This document shows positions 32,490 to 42,101 of a DNA stretch of 64,000 bases, piece after piece. The stretch's first letter is position 1, and every line of letters begins with the position of its first letter. Made by a program: the position numbers and the translations under genes. This stretch comes from Tepidanaerobacteraceae bacterium. GTDB lineage: Bacteria; Bacillota; Thermosediminibacteria; Thermosediminibacterales; Tepidanaerobacteraceae. The stretch is taken from positions 1 to 64,000 of the forward strand of contig JANLFP010000007.1 of the NCBI GenBank assembly GCA_024655905.1. Direction: 5' to 3'. The notes under the pieces were generated by a model, which saw nothing but the letters and a program-made list of their open reading frames with translations, searched no databases and was not told the origin of the DNA.

Positions 32490-33794
32490 GTGGTGACGGC
32501 ATTGAATGGAATAATGGATTTTTTGGCGGGAATGAAAGACTTTTTTTTGCAGAATGGACCCATCGGGCTTTTTGTTCTTGCATTTGCAGAGGCTTCCTTT
32601 TTCCCCATACCACCCGACATAGTGCTGATTCCGCTTGCCGCCGCGCATCCGGCCGGAGGGCTTTACTATGCGGGAATAACATCCGCTGCATCCACGCTTG
32701 GAGGCCTGTTCGGGTATTTTATAGGCATAAGGGCGGGAAGACCGCTGCTTTCAAGGTTTGCAAGAAAAAATAACATTCAAAAAATAGAGGACATGTTTGC
32801 GCGCTATGGAGGATGGGCCGTGGGAGTGGCGGGATTTACCCCCGTCCCCTACAAGGTTTTTACCATTGCATCGGGTGTGTTCCAGATGAATATCGCAACA
32901 TTTTTCATTGCGGCGCTTGTGAGCAGAAGCGCCAGGTTTTTTCTGGAAGGCATCATAGTAATGGCTATGGGAGAAAACGCGGCAACTTATTTGAACAAAC
33001 TGCTGGGGCCGGGTTCTTTTCTCATGATTGCGGCGGTGCTCATTTTGTACTTCGCTGCAAAAAAGAGCAGGATATCGGTGCGGGTTTCGCCGGACAGAGT
33101 GCCGGGATATGGCTTTGCAAGAAAAACCGCGGAAAAATACATTGCAAAGTATGGCGAGTTTGGGATTTACATCATCGGAGGGATTATAACCGCTTGCATA
33201 TTTGGGATGATGTTCGCCAAGCTGGCTTCGGAAATGCTTGAAAGAGAACTGGGATGGCTGGACTGGGGCGTTATTGGATTTTTCAAATCAATAAAAAACC
33301 CTGCTGCAGATGCGATAATGAATGCGATAAATTTCATCCAGCATCCGGCAGCGCTTTTAATGCTGCTGGCTGCAGGCATTGCCCTGGTGTGGTTTATATG
33401 TAAAAATCTCAGGATGCCTGTTTTGGCGTTTATATCTTTTGCCGGAAGCCTTGTAGTCCAGTGGGGTATGAAATCTATGTTTCAGCGGCCAAGATTGTCG
33501 CCGCCGACGCATTTGGCGGATTATTCGGCTTACGGTTTTCCCAGCGGCACTGCACTGCTCTTCACGGCTTTTGTCGGGTTTGTTGCATTTGCCGTCACAA
33601 GAAAAGCAAAGCGGCGGTGCAAAATGGCAGCGGCAATTTTCTGGCTCATATCGACGGCCATTATAGGTGCATGCCGCATATACCTCGGGATAAGTTATCC
33701 AACAGACATCCTGGCGGGATTTCTGGTGGGAGTGGTCTGGATGGCCAGTTGCATAGTTATCGGCGAGATAATGGAATATTTGTCGGCCAAATAA
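32490..33794 (+). CDS. DedA (VTT) - PAP2 fusion protein with altered PAP2 active site
   Basis: The 434-residue membrane protein joins an N-terminal DedA/SNARE-associated domain (about 1-195; FAEASFFPIPPDIVLIPLAAA…GYFIGIRAGRPLLSRFARK…RYGGWAVGVAGFTPVPYKVFTIASGVFQMN) to a C-terminal PAP2 domain (about 230-430). DedA proteins move lipids across the membrane; PAP2 enzymes dephosphorylate lipid carriers such as undecaprenyl diphosphate. In the PAP2 part KxxxxxxRP is KSMFQRPRL, PSGH is PSGT, and the SR…H motif is CRIYLGISYPTD. Both catalytic histidines are therefore absent, which argues against phosphatase activity. Confidence 0.85.
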   Translation: MVTALNGIMDFLAGMKDFFLQNGPIGLFVLAFAEASFFPIPPDIVLIPLAAAHPAGGLYYAGITSAASTLGGLFGYFIGIRAGRPLLSRFARKNNIQKIEDMFARYGGWAVGVAGFTPVPYKVFTIASGVFQMNIATFFIAALVSRSARFFLEGIIVMAMGENAATYLNKLLGPGSFLMIAAVLILYFAAKKSRISVRVSPDRVPGYGFARKTAEKYIAKYGEFGIYIIGGIITACIFGMMFAKLASEMLERELGWLDWGVIGFFKSIKNPAADAIMNAINFIQHPAALLMLLAAGIALVWFICKNLRMPVLAFISFAGSLVVQWGMKSMFQRPRLSPPTHLADYSAYGFPSGTALLFTAFVGFVAFAVTRKAKRRCKMAAAIFWLISTAIIGACRIYLGISYPTDILAGFLVGVVWMASCIVIGEIMEYLSAK

Positions 33795-33811
33795 ATTTTT
33801 AAATGATAGTA

Positions 33812-33862
33812 TTGACAGCAAGCAAGAAAATTAATATAATATTCCAGAACCGACCGGTCGGT
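33812..33862 (+). promoter_or_regulatory. consensus promoter and TetR-type operator of the RND operon
   Basis: TTGACA at 33812-33817, a 17-bp spacer and TATAAT at 33835-33840 make an ideal sigma-A promoter. The perfect 14-bp palindrome ACCGACCGGTCGGT at 33849-33862 overlaps the start of transcription. Such ACCGACCGGTCGGT sites are typical of TetR-family repressors; the TetR gene at the end of this operon is the obvious ligand-sensing partner. Confidence 0.8.
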
Positions 33863-33895
33863 CGGATTATATATATATTTTAAGGGGGATGGCAA

Positions 33896-35089
33896 ATGCA
33901 AATAAAGATGCGCGAAACCTGCTACATATTGCTGGTTATTGGCTTAATTCTAGTGGCCGCCGGGTGCGGCCAAAAACCGGTCGAGGCCCCGGAATCGGAG
34001 AAAATCATGCCGGTGAAGACGGCATTTTCTCAGATAGAAGACCTGGCGGAGTACCAATCCTTTCCCGGCAAAGTGCAGGCTTCGGGCGAAGTAGGCATAT
34101 TTGCGAAGATGAGCGGAAAGGTTGAGCAGATACTGGTCCGGGAGGGAGATAGCGTAAAAAAGGGGCAGGTGCTGATAAAACTCGATCAAAAAGATGTGCT
34201 TTCCCAGGTAAATCAAGCTCAGGCAGGGTACGATGCAGCGCTGGCGCAGCTCGAAAGCCTGAAAAACGGTCAGATCCCGCAGCAGATTGCACAGCTGGAA
34301 TCAGCGTTCAACCAGGCTCAAGCCAACTTTAAAAACGCCGAAGATAATTACAACCGCATGAAGACCCTTATGGAGCAGGGAGCAATTTCCAGGCAGCAGT
34401 TTGACAGTATAGAGCTTCAATACAAAGTGGCAAAGGAGCAATTGGAATCCGCAAAAACTCAGCTAGATATTACAAAGCAAAAGACCGGCCCGGAAAGCAT
34501 ATCCGCCGCCGAAGCCCAGGCAAACCAGGCTAAGGCCGCTTTGGCTGCGGCGCAGAATGCCCTGGAAAATACTGTTATTACATCGCCAATAGATGGGACT
34601 GTGGGTTTTATTAATGTCAAAAGCGGGCAAATGATCAGCGCGGGAATGCAGGTAGCTACAGTAGGAGATTTGAAAAATGCCGAAATAGAATTGGATGTGA
34701 CTGAAGACCGAATAAGTGCTCTGAAAGAGGGCCAGGAGGCGGAGGTCACCGTTGATTCGGCAAATGTTCAGGCGGCTAAAGGCAGAATTGTCAGCATAAG
34801 CCCATTTAAAAACCCGACAACTCTGGTTTATCCCGTAAAGGTGCAGGTGTCCAACGAGGGCGGATTGTTAAAATCGGGGATGTTTGCGAGGGTAAAACTC
34901 GTTGTGGGATTCCACCAAAAGGCAGTGACGGTGCCGGAAGATGCGGTGGTGGCTTATGACGGCTCGAAACTTGTTTACACCGTAGAAAATGGCAGGGCAA
35001 AAGCCCATAAGGTGGAAACGGGCGCCGCATCCATGGGTAAAATAGTGATAACAAAAGGGATCTCAGCGGGTCAGCAAATAGTGGTGTGA
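33896..35089 (+). CDS. RND efflux periplasmic-adaptor-type lipoprotein (membrane fusion protein)
   Basis: The 397-residue protein has a lipobox (ILVAAGC) and the usual adaptor layout. The lipoyl half-motif AKMSGKVEQILVREGDSVKKGQVLIKLD is followed by a long alpha-helical hairpin (about 100-210; Gln/Ala-rich coiled coil), the second lipoyl half (VITSPIDGTVGFINVKSGQMIS), a beta-barrel and a membrane-proximal domain. It should bridge the RND pump and any outer component. GGGGATG precedes the start. Confidence 0.9.
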   Translation: MQIKMRETCYILLVIGLILVAAGCGQKPVEAPESEKIMPVKTAFSQIEDLAEYQSFPGKVQASGEVGIFAKMSGKVEQILVREGDSVKKGQVLIKLDQKDVLSQVNQAQAGYDAALAQLESLKNGQIPQQIAQLESAFNQAQANFKNAEDNYNRMKTLMEQGAISRQQFDSIELQYKVAKEQLESAKTQLDITKQKTGPESISAAEAQANQAKAALAAAQNALENTVITSPIDGTVGFINVKSGQMISAGMQVATVGDLKNAEIELDVTEDRISALKEGQEAEVTVDSANVQAAKGRIVSISPFKNPTTLVYPVKVQVSNEGGLLKSGMFARVKLVVGFHQKAVTVPEDAVVAYDGSKLVYTVENGRAKAHKVETGAASMGKIVITKGISAGQQIVV

Positions 35090-35120
35090 AGGTTTCCGTG
35101 GAGAGCCGGGGTGATGCGAA

Positions 35121-38100
35121 ATGAATCTGACGAGTTTTTCAATAAAACGCCCGGTGACCATGCTCATGATTATCGCAATTGTGCTTGTGCTTGGCTTTAT
35201 TTCCTTCACCCGGTTGGGAATAGATTTGTTTCCGAATTTTGTATATCCCGGCGCCGTGGTTATAACTCAGTATGAAGGCGCATCGCCAAGCGAAATCGAA
35301 ACCATGATAACGCAGCCCATGGAAGAAGCGCTGTCCACCATAAATAATGTTAAGAATATCCAGTCTTTCAGCAACGAAGGCAGCTCAACCGTGTTTGTGG
35401 AATTCAACTGGGGCACAAATATGGATATGGCTGCCCTCGACATGAGGGAACAGGTGGACTTGATAAAACCTTACCTTCCGAAAGAGGCAGGAACGCCCAT
35501 GGTCGTAAAATTCGACCCTTCAATGATGCCGGTGATGCAGCTAGCCTTATACGGGGGAAACGATATCGTCCAGCTAAAAAAGATTGCCGATGATGTCATA
35601 AAAAACAGGCTTTTGAGATTGGAAGGCGTGGCTGAAGTGGGCGTTATAGGCGGTCTGGAAAGGGAGATAGACATCGTTGTCGATCCGGATAAGCTGGCCT
35701 ATTACGGCCTCTCCATGCCACAGATCGCAGCCAAATTGCAGGCTGAGAACATGAATCTCCCGGGCGGAACGGTATCCCAGGGGAAAAAGTCTTATCTGAT
35801 AAGGACCACGGCGCAATTTAAAGATATATCGGAGATTGAAAACATTCCGCTATCGCTTCCCGGGGGAGGAATCATACCGCTAAAAAGCCTGGCCGAAATT
35901 AAAGACACGCATAAGGAAATTTCCACAATAGCCAGATACAACGGCAAACCCAGCATCACACTGATAATACGAAAACAGTCGGGATGCAACACGGTCCAGG
36001 TGGCCCGAAATGTAAGGGCAGAAATGGAAAGAATTAAGAAAGTGGTGCCGGAAGGCATAGGATATGTGTCGGTGATGGACCAGGCGGAATACATCGAAAA
36101 GTCAATAGGCAATGTAGCCAGCAATGCCGTAACCGGCGCCCTTCTAGCTGTTCTGGTGCTTTATCTGTTTTTGAGGAATCTCAGGACAACGGTGATAATA
36201 GGGGTTTCCATTCCGATCTCCATCATAGCAACCTTTGTGCTCATATATTTCAACCGGCTTACGCTCAACATGATGTCGCTGGGGGGGCTGGCTCTTGGAG
36301 TGGGGATGCTGGTGGACAACTCCATAGTAGTGCTGGAGAATATCTTCAGGCATCGCCAGGAGGGCGAGGAAGCCGTAGCGGCAGCCGTTTCGGGCGCCAA
36401 TGAAGTGGGCATGGCGGTAACCGCATCAACGCTGACTACCGTTGCGGTTTTTCTGCCCATCGTATTCGTCCAGGGAATAACGGCCCAGTTTTTCAAGGAG
36501 ATGGCCCTTACTGTAACCTTTTCGCTGCTGTCATCCCTCGCGGTGGCTTTGACGGTTGTTCCCCTGTTTTCATCAAGGCTGATGCATGTAGCCGGAAACG
36601 CTGATGGCATATGTGCCGGAAGCGATTCCAAAAATGTGTTTTTCAGGTTTTTAAAAGCCCCTCTGGATGTGTTTTCTAGATGCTATGAAAAGACTGAAGC
36701 GGCATACGGCAGGCTGCTGAAGTGGTCGCTTTTTCACAGAAAACTCATTGTAGTACTCGTCGGGGTTTTATTTATACTGAGTCTGGTCGCAATTCCCCTT
36801 GTGGGAACAGAGTTCATGCCGAAGTCAGATGCGGGAATGATTACGGTATCTATAACAATGCCGGACGGCACCAATCTGGAGGAGACGGACAGCTTTGTTT
36901 CGCAAATGGAAAACAAACTCAAAAAAATAGAAGAAATAAAAGGAATGCTGGCCAATGTAGGATCGTCTTCCTCGTTTATGGGAAATACCAGTCAAAATAT
37001 AGCAAGCATAGCCGTGATGCTGAAGCCCCTTTCGGAGAGAAAGCGAGGCGCTCAGGATGTGGCTGAGGAAATTAGAAGCATTGCCCAAAATATGCCCGGC
37101 GCGCAAGTCAAGGTCGACGTAATGAGCAGCATGGATTTTGGAGGCGGTGGCAGCATGAAGCCCATCTCCATTTCCATCAAAGGCGATGATTTCGAAGAAC
37201 TGAAGAAAATCAGCGACCGTATTGTGGAAATCGTGAGATCCGTGCCCGGCACCCGGGAAGTGGAGAGCAGCCTGGAACGAGGGAAGCCGGAACTTAATAT
37301 TGTAGTGGACCGCGAAAAAGCGGCGCTGTACGGTCTTTCCACCAGTCAGGTGGCCCAGGCCGTGAATTCCGCAGTGGCAGGCAGCACCGCAACCAAATAT
37401 AAAGTGGGCGGAGACGAAATAGACGTGGTAATAAAAGCAAGGGAGGACCTGGTGGATGAAATTTCCAAAATAAGGAATCTGCTGGTTCAGAGCGCTTCGG
37501 GAGCCATGATAACCCTTGGCGACGTGGCCAGAGTGGAGAAAGGCATCGGGCCTGTAGAAATAGACAGGGATGATCAGACCAGGGTCGTTACCGTAACGGG
37601 AGATGTGGTCGGCAGGGCTGCGGGCACCGTAAACAGCGAAATTCAGAAAAAGCTTTCTTCATTGAGATTGCCTGAGGGCTACAGCTATAAAATGGGCGGA
37701 GAACAGGAACAAATGATGGAATCCTTCAGGGATCTGTTTCTCGCATTGATACTGGCTGTGATACTGGTCTACATGGTGATGGCCGCACAGTTTGAATCGC
37801 TTTCCCAACCATTTGTAATAATGTTCACCGTGCCTCTGGCCGTTATAGGGGTTGTATTTGCGCTGCTTGCCACCGGAAGGCACATAAGCATGCCTGCTTT
37901 CATCGGCATTATCATGCTGGCGGGCATTGTAGTAAACAACGCCATAGTGCTGGTGGATTTCATAAATCAGCTGCGGCACAGGGGCATGAGCCGCGAAGAA
38001 GCCATAATAAAGGCGGGACCAACAAGGCTTCGGCCCATTCTCATGACCACGCTGACGACGGTCCTTGGGCTCATACCTTTGGCTCTGGGCCTTGGAGAAG

Positions 38101-38267
38101 GAGGAGAGCTTCGCGCGCCCATGGCAACAGCCGTTATAGGAGGACTTGCCTTTTCCACATTGCTGACCCTGGTGGTCATCCCCGTAATTTACACGATAAT
38201 GGAGGATATAGGGAGCATATGGAAGAGGATGGGGTTTGCGAAAAGGAGAAAGCTGACTTCTGGTTAA
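35121..38267 (+). CDS. RND-family efflux pump (AcrB/HAE type)
   Basis: The 1048-residue pump has the two-fold RND pattern: each half has one N-terminal helix, a large extracytoplasmic loop and five further helices. FSIKRPVTMLMIIAIVLVLGFISFTRLGIDLFPNF opens it. The proton-relay helix 4 reads GGLALGVGMLVDNSIVVLENIFRHRQEGE, with one Asp where AcrB has the DD pair. Helix 10-11 has GIIMLAGIVVNNAIVLVDFINQLR, and GPTRLRPILMTTLTTVLGLIPLALGLGEGGELRAPMA is strongly conserved. It is driven by proton motive force and would export lipophilic compounds or drugs. Confidence 0.94.
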   Translation: MNLTSFSIKRPVTMLMIIAIVLVLGFISFTRLGIDLFPNFVYPGAVVITQYEGASPSEIETMITQPMEEALSTINNVKNIQSFSNEGSSTVFVEFNWGTNMDMAALDMREQVDLIKPYLPKEAGTPMVVKFDPSMMPVMQLALYGGNDIVQLKKIADDVIKNRLLRLEGVAEVGVIGGLEREIDIVVDPDKLAYYGLSMPQIAAKLQAENMNLPGGTVSQGKKSYLIRTTAQFKDISEIENIPLSLPGGGIIPLKSLAEIKDTHKEISTIARYNGKPSITLIIRKQSGCNTVQVARNVRAEMERIKKVVPEGIGYVSVMDQAEYIEKSIGNVASNAVTGALLAVLVLYLFLRNLRTTVIIGVSIPISIIATFVLIYFNRLTLNMMSLGGLALGVGMLVDNSIVVLENIFRHRQEGEEAVAAAVSGANEVGMAVTASTLTTVAVFLPIVFVQGITAQFFKEMALTVTFSLLSSLAVALTVVPLFSSRLMHVAGNADGICAGSDSKNVFFRFLKAPLDVFSRCYEKTEAAYGRLLKWSLFHRKLIVVLVGVLFILSLVAIPLVGTEFMPKSDAGMITVSITMPDGTNLEETDSFVSQMENKLKKIEEIKGMLANVGSSSSFMGNTSQNIASIAVMLKPLSERKRGAQDVAEEIRSIAQNMPGAQVKVDVMSSMDFGGGGSMKPISISIKGDDFEELKKISDRIVEIVRSVPGTREVESSLERGKPELNIVVDREKAALYGLSTSQVAQAVNSAVAGSTATKYKVGGDEIDVVIKAREDLVDEISKIRNLLVQSASGAMITLGDVARVEKGIGPVEIDRDDQTRVVTVTGDVVGRAAGTVNSEIQKKLSSLRLPEGYSYKMGGEQEQMMESFRDLFLALILAVILVYMVMAAQFESLSQPFVIMFTVPLAVIGVVFALLATGRHISMPAFIGIIMLAGIVVNNAIVLVDFINQLRHRGMSREEAIIKAGPTRLRPILMTTLTTVLGLIPLALGLGEGGELRAPMATAVIGGLAFSTLLTLVVIPVIYTIMEDIGSIWKRMGFAKRRKLTSG

Positions 38268-38348
38268 GTAGATTATTTTAATTGCGCAAAGAACCGATGC
38301 AGCGGCGCGCAATGCTGAACAATTTCAAAAAATATGAGGAGGATGAAA

Positions 38349-39554
38349 ATGCTGATCAAACGGATGAAAACAGCAATGATTGCAATGCTTGCTTTTACAA
38401 TTCTGGCGGGAAGTTTTGCCTTTGCCGGGGTGGAGAGCAAAGCCGAAGAATCGAATGTTATCAAGCTTTCCCTGGCTGACGCCCTGAATATGGCGCAGGA
38501 GAGCAATCCGCAGATTGCACTTTCGAAGCTGGCGGTGGAAAAGGCGCAGCTTGCCCAGCAGGAGATAAAGTATCAGGATAAAAAAGGCAAAGAAGAGGAA
38601 AAAAAGGAACAAGAAAATAATTCATTAAATTTAAATCCATATAAACTCAGCCCATCGGATTTTGAATATAAATACCAGATAGAACTGGGAAAAAAGAATG
38701 CCGAGTTCGGCTTGAAGATGGCGGAACTGGGCGTTGACGCAACCCTGAGAAACATCAGGTTCGGAGTGGAGGCGGCATATTACGGAGCTCTGGCTGCGGA
38801 TGACAACCTTAAAATATGCGAGCAAGCCCTGGAAAGGCAGCAGGAAATGCAAAAGATTGCGGAAGCCAAACTGAAGGCGGGCGTGATTGCAAAAAGGGAC
38901 CTGATGGATGCCCAGGTCCAGGTGGCCAGCGCCCGTGCCGCTGTGGCCGTGGCAGAATCGGAGAGGCAGAAGGCTTACATCAATCTCAAAAAGCTGTTGA
39001 ATATAGATTCTGAAAAAGAAATACAGCTTACCGACAAATTCGATTATAAGCCGATGGAAAACGTACCGGATGCGCAAAAACTGGTGGAGGAAGCCCTGCA
39101 AAAGCGGATGGACATTATAGAGGCCCAGGGAAAGCTCGACATTGCCCAGTTGGATTTCGACATGACGAGCAGCGTATATCCTGCCAATACATTTAAATAC
39201 AAAGAAAAAGAGTATGCCCTGCAGGACGCAAAAATGAGTCTGGATAACAAGAAAAAAGATGCGGAGGCGGAAGTGAGGGGAATTTTGCTTGATCTTGCGG
39301 AAGCTCAGTCAAACATACCGGTGCTGGAACAATCCGTTGAGACGGCCAAAGAAAGCCTTAGGCTCGCGAAGCTCAGCTATGAAGCGGGGACAGCGGTAAG
39401 AGTGGATGTATCCCAGGCGGAAGAAATGCTCAAGCGGGTAGAACTTCAAATGAATCAGGCGGTTTTCAATTACAACCTAGCAAAGATAAAACTCGAAAAC
39501 GTGGTTTACATCCCTGTGACGTTGAATGCCTCCGGTAACGGGAGCTCTCAGTAA
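38349..39554 (+). CDS. TolC-family-like outer component protein
   Basis: The ATG at 38349 is used since GAGGAGG lies 6 nt upstream; the ATG at 38334 is part of that site's leader. The 401-residue protein has a signal peptide (MLAFTILAGSFAFA-G) and two TolC/OEP-type repeats rich in long helices: IKLSLADALNMAQESNPQI…VEKAQL, then RNIRFGVEAAYYGALAADDNLKICEQAL, and RKRDLMDAQVQVASARAAV-like stretches. Beta-barrel strands of true TolC are short or unclear. A TolC-like gene in a likely single-membrane Clostridium is notable; it may span the thick wall or S-layer rather than an outer membrane. Confidence 0.82.
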   Translation: MLIKRMKTAMIAMLAFTILAGSFAFAGVESKAEESNVIKLSLADALNMAQESNPQIALSKLAVEKAQLAQQEIKYQDKKGKEEEKKEQENNSLNLNPYKLSPSDFEYKYQIELGKKNAEFGLKMAELGVDATLRNIRFGVEAAYYGALAADDNLKICEQALERQQEMQKIAEAKLKAGVIAKRDLMDAQVQVASARAAVAVAESERQKAYINLKKLLNIDSEKEIQLTDKFDYKPMENVPDAQKLVEEALQKRMDIIEAQGKLDIAQLDFDMTSSVYPANTFKYKEKEYALQDAKMSLDNKKKDAEAEVRGILLDLAEAQSNIPVLEQSVETAKESLRLAKLSYEAGTAVRVDVSQAEEMLKRVELQMNQAVFNYNLAKIKLENVVYIPVTLNASGNGSSQ

Positions 39555-39570
39555 AAATAATGCGCGGGAG

Positions 39571-40194
39571 ATGAGAAAAAAACCGATGCAACCCGAAAAC
39601 ATAAGCGAGAAAAAGGCAGAGCGTTACGAGGATATTATACGGGCGGCCTTTGACGTGTTCATAAAAAAAGGTTTTCATCAGACGAAGATGGAGGAAATAG
39701 CCCGGAAGGCGGGTATCGGAAAAGGGACCATTTACGAATATTTTCCGGGAAAAAAGGAACTTTTCTGCGGCATGGTAAAAGAGTGCATGACATGGTACTT
39801 CGATTCCATAAGGCAAAGCACCGAACATGGCGAAAACTTCAGGCAGAAACTTGAAAACATGATGGATGCCCATATAAAATTCGCCATGCATGCTAAAAAA
39901 TTGACAAGCCTCATGTCTCACGACTTCACATACATCAGCCGCGACCTCCACATGTGGATAATGCAGGGGCAGAAGAAAATGATCGGCCTGGTGGAAGGCA
40001 TTTTGCGGCAGGGCATAGATGAAGGCATGCTGCGCCCGATAGATGTGCACCTCGCAGCGGTGATGTTTCTGACTTCATGGAGGATATTTTTTGCGGAGAG
40101 CGTTTTTAATGATAATGAAGATGCCGAGCTTTCTCTGGAAAAAATGAAAGAAAAAACCCTGGACATTTTATTCCATGGCATAATGAACGTATAA
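39571..40194 (+). CDS. TetR-family transcriptional regulator
   Basis: The 207-residue protein has the TetR helix-turn-helix at its N-terminus (IIRAAFDVFIKKGFHQTKMEEIARKAGIGKGTIYEYFPGKKELF) and a helical ligand-binding domain. The start at 39571 is adjacent to GGGAG; the ATG at 39586 is an alternative. It is the last gene of the efflux operon and most likely represses that operon through the palindrome at 33849-33862, released by a pumped compound. Confidence 0.9.
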   Translation: MRKKPMQPENISEKKAERYEDIIRAAFDVFIKKGFHQTKMEEIARKAGIGKGTIYEYFPGKKELFCGMVKECMTWYFDSIRQSTEHGENFRQKLENMMDAHIKFAMHAKKLTSLMSHDFTYISRDLHMWIMQGQKKMIGLVEGILRQGIDEGMLRPIDVHLAAVMFLTSWRIFFAESVFNDNEDAELSLEKMKEKTLDILFHGIMNV

Positions 40195-40335
40195 AGATTA
40201 CATTAATATTACAATTCTGTTACAGTTGCCAGACAACCTCATATTTTCCATTTTTGTTACGATATTATATAGTGAAAAACAAATCCGGTTCCGGAACCCG
40301 GGGCAAAAGAAAAATGGGAAAATAGGAGGGCGAGT

Positions 40336-41985
40336 ATGAAAAAATTGACCGCAAAAATTATCACCGTGCTGTTAGTAGTACTGGTGGTTCTGACAGTGGC
40401 GGTGCCGGCCGCCTTTGCCGGAGGGGCCGAGGGTAAAAACTCAAACGCTTTTTCGCAGGGCAAAGCCCGATGGAAAACAGGTTTTTCAGATGTTGACGAA
40501 ACCCTGAATTGGGCCAGGATGGCCATTGAAAAAATGTATGCAAAAGGGATTTTCACAGGATATCCTGGAAACTTTTTTAAGCCGAGGAACAATGTTACCA
40601 ATCTGGAGATAGTTGTGATTGCCCTAAGGATTATGGGCTGGGAGCAGGAAGCCGGCAATGTGAAAAACCTTCCGAAATCGGTTAAGAATCTAGATGTCAA
40701 ATGGTCAAAAGGTTATTACTACATCGCCCTGGCAGTTGAAAAGGGCCTGGTGGAACCCGACGAATTGAAGGGTTTCAATCCCAATGCAGCTGCCAAGCGA
40801 TATGAAGTGGCAAGGCTGGTCGCAAGGGCCCTGGGCAGGGAAGATGAAGCGCAGCAACATATGAATGATAAGCTGCCCTTCAAAGATGCCAATGCAGTTC
40901 CAAAGGATGCCGTGGGATATGTATATGTGATAACAGATTTGGGGCTTATGAAGGGTGACGACAGAGGGTTGTTCAAGCCGCAGGAACCCATCAGCCGGGC
41001 GGAAATGGCGGTGCTGGCAAGCAGACTCGACGGCACACTCGAACCGGAAGATGAAAACCTTCTGGTAGGCATAGTAAAAGATGTGGATACGGAAGAACTG
41101 ACCATAACCATAACAAACAGCTATGGAGAAAAGACCTATGACATGATAGAAAACGCGCCTGTTTACATTGATGAAAAATATAGAGAGCTGGAAGACCTGA
41201 ATGTAGGAGACAGAGTGGAACTGGTTTTAAATTCCGATGGAGACGTGGTGTTCATTCAGGTGCTCGAAGAGGACGCTGCGCCGGTTACAGTGAGCGCCGT
41301 AGGGCTTGTTACGGATGTGGATAAAGATGAAGAGACCGTATCGGTGTTTACCTATTTGGACGGTGCTCGCAGGGGATTTGTGGGTGTCCTGAAAACCAGC
41401 GATGTGGAAGGATGGCATTATGAGCTTTCCACTAGCTATGATACCTTTGTGCTTACAGGGAATACCGACGGCATGAAAGATTATGTTGGCAAAACGATGG
41501 TTGTGACAGGTGCGCTGAAGACTGGGCCGTCCGCATATATGAAGGGTTATCTTATCGATGTGGAAGAATTTTATCCTGTTAAAGCCGAAAGTGTTGTGAC
41601 TTTCAAGGTGGACGGCAATACAAAAATCACCGTCGATGGTAAAACCGCGGGACTTTCAAACATAGAAACAGGAGATTTTGCTCAAGTAAAAGCGCAGGGA
41701 GAAACGGCCCTGCAGATAAAAGTCAACAGTTTCAGGGAAATGGTGCAGGAGCGGGAGAGGAAAAGTGAAGAGATAAAGAACGGCAAATTGGAAGGCAAAG
41801 TGGTGTCTTTAACGCTCAGGTCGCAATGGGAAATAGCCGTTGAAATCCAAGACAGCGTTTGCACATTTTTGCTGGACAAAAATATAAAGCTGAGCGCTAT
41901 AGATGAGCTTTCGGATATAAGGGCGGGCATGAAAGTTGAACTGAGGATAAAGAACGGCAAAGTCATAGAGATAAAAGCCGAATAG
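40336..41985 (+). CDS. SLH-domain cell-surface protein 1
   Basis: The 549-residue protein has a signal peptide (IITVLLVVLVVLTVAVPAAFA-G) and three S-layer-homology repeats (about 48-240; FSDVDETLNWARMAIEKMYAKGIFTGYPGNFFKPRNNVTNLEI…, KGYYYIALAVEKGLV…, FKDANAVPKDAVGYVYVITDLGLMKGDD…). Beta-rich repeats follow (…GIVKDVDTEELTITITN… ; …GLVTDVDKDEETVSVF…; …LEGKVVSLTLRSQWEIAVEI…). SLH domains anchor the protein to pyruvylated secondary wall polymer. GGAGGGCGAGT lies just before the ATG. A terminator follows. Confidence 0.92.
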   Translation: MKKLTAKIITVLLVVLVVLTVAVPAAFAGGAEGKNSNAFSQGKARWKTGFSDVDETLNWARMAIEKMYAKGIFTGYPGNFFKPRNNVTNLEIVVIALRIMGWEQEAGNVKNLPKSVKNLDVKWSKGYYYIALAVEKGLVEPDELKGFNPNAAAKRYEVARLVARALGREDEAQQHMNDKLPFKDANAVPKDAVGYVYVITDLGLMKGDDRGLFKPQEPISRAEMAVLASRLDGTLEPEDENLLVGIVKDVDTEELTITITNSYGEKTYDMIENAPVYIDEKYRELEDLNVGDRVELVLNSDGDVVFIQVLEEDAAPVTVSAVGLVTDVDKDEETVSVFTYLDGARRGFVGVLKTSDVEGWHYELSTSYDTFVLTGNTDGMKDYVGKTMVVTGALKTGPSAYMKGYLIDVEEFYPVKAESVVTFKVDGNTKITVDGKTAGLSNIETGDFAQVKAQGETALQIKVNSFREMVQERERKSEEIKNGKLEGKVVSLTLRSQWEIAVEIQDSVCTFLLDKNIKLSAIDELSDIRAGMKVELRIKNGKVIEIKAE

Positions 41986-42001
41986 ATATAATAATTTCAG
42001 G

Positions 42002-42028
42002 AAAAGGGCGGGGGTTCCGCCCTTTTTT
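42002..42028 (+). terminator. terminator after SLH gene 1
   Basis: AAAAGGGCGG-GGGTT-CCGCCCTTTTTT forms a strong stem and T-run between the first and second SLH genes, so the second has its own promoter or depends on read-through. Confidence 0.75.
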
Positions 42029-42101
42029 GCAAAAAAAGAAGGATATATGCTCTACATGTAGAATATAGAAGATAGAATTTATGATGAGCGGAGGGAAATC
42101 C

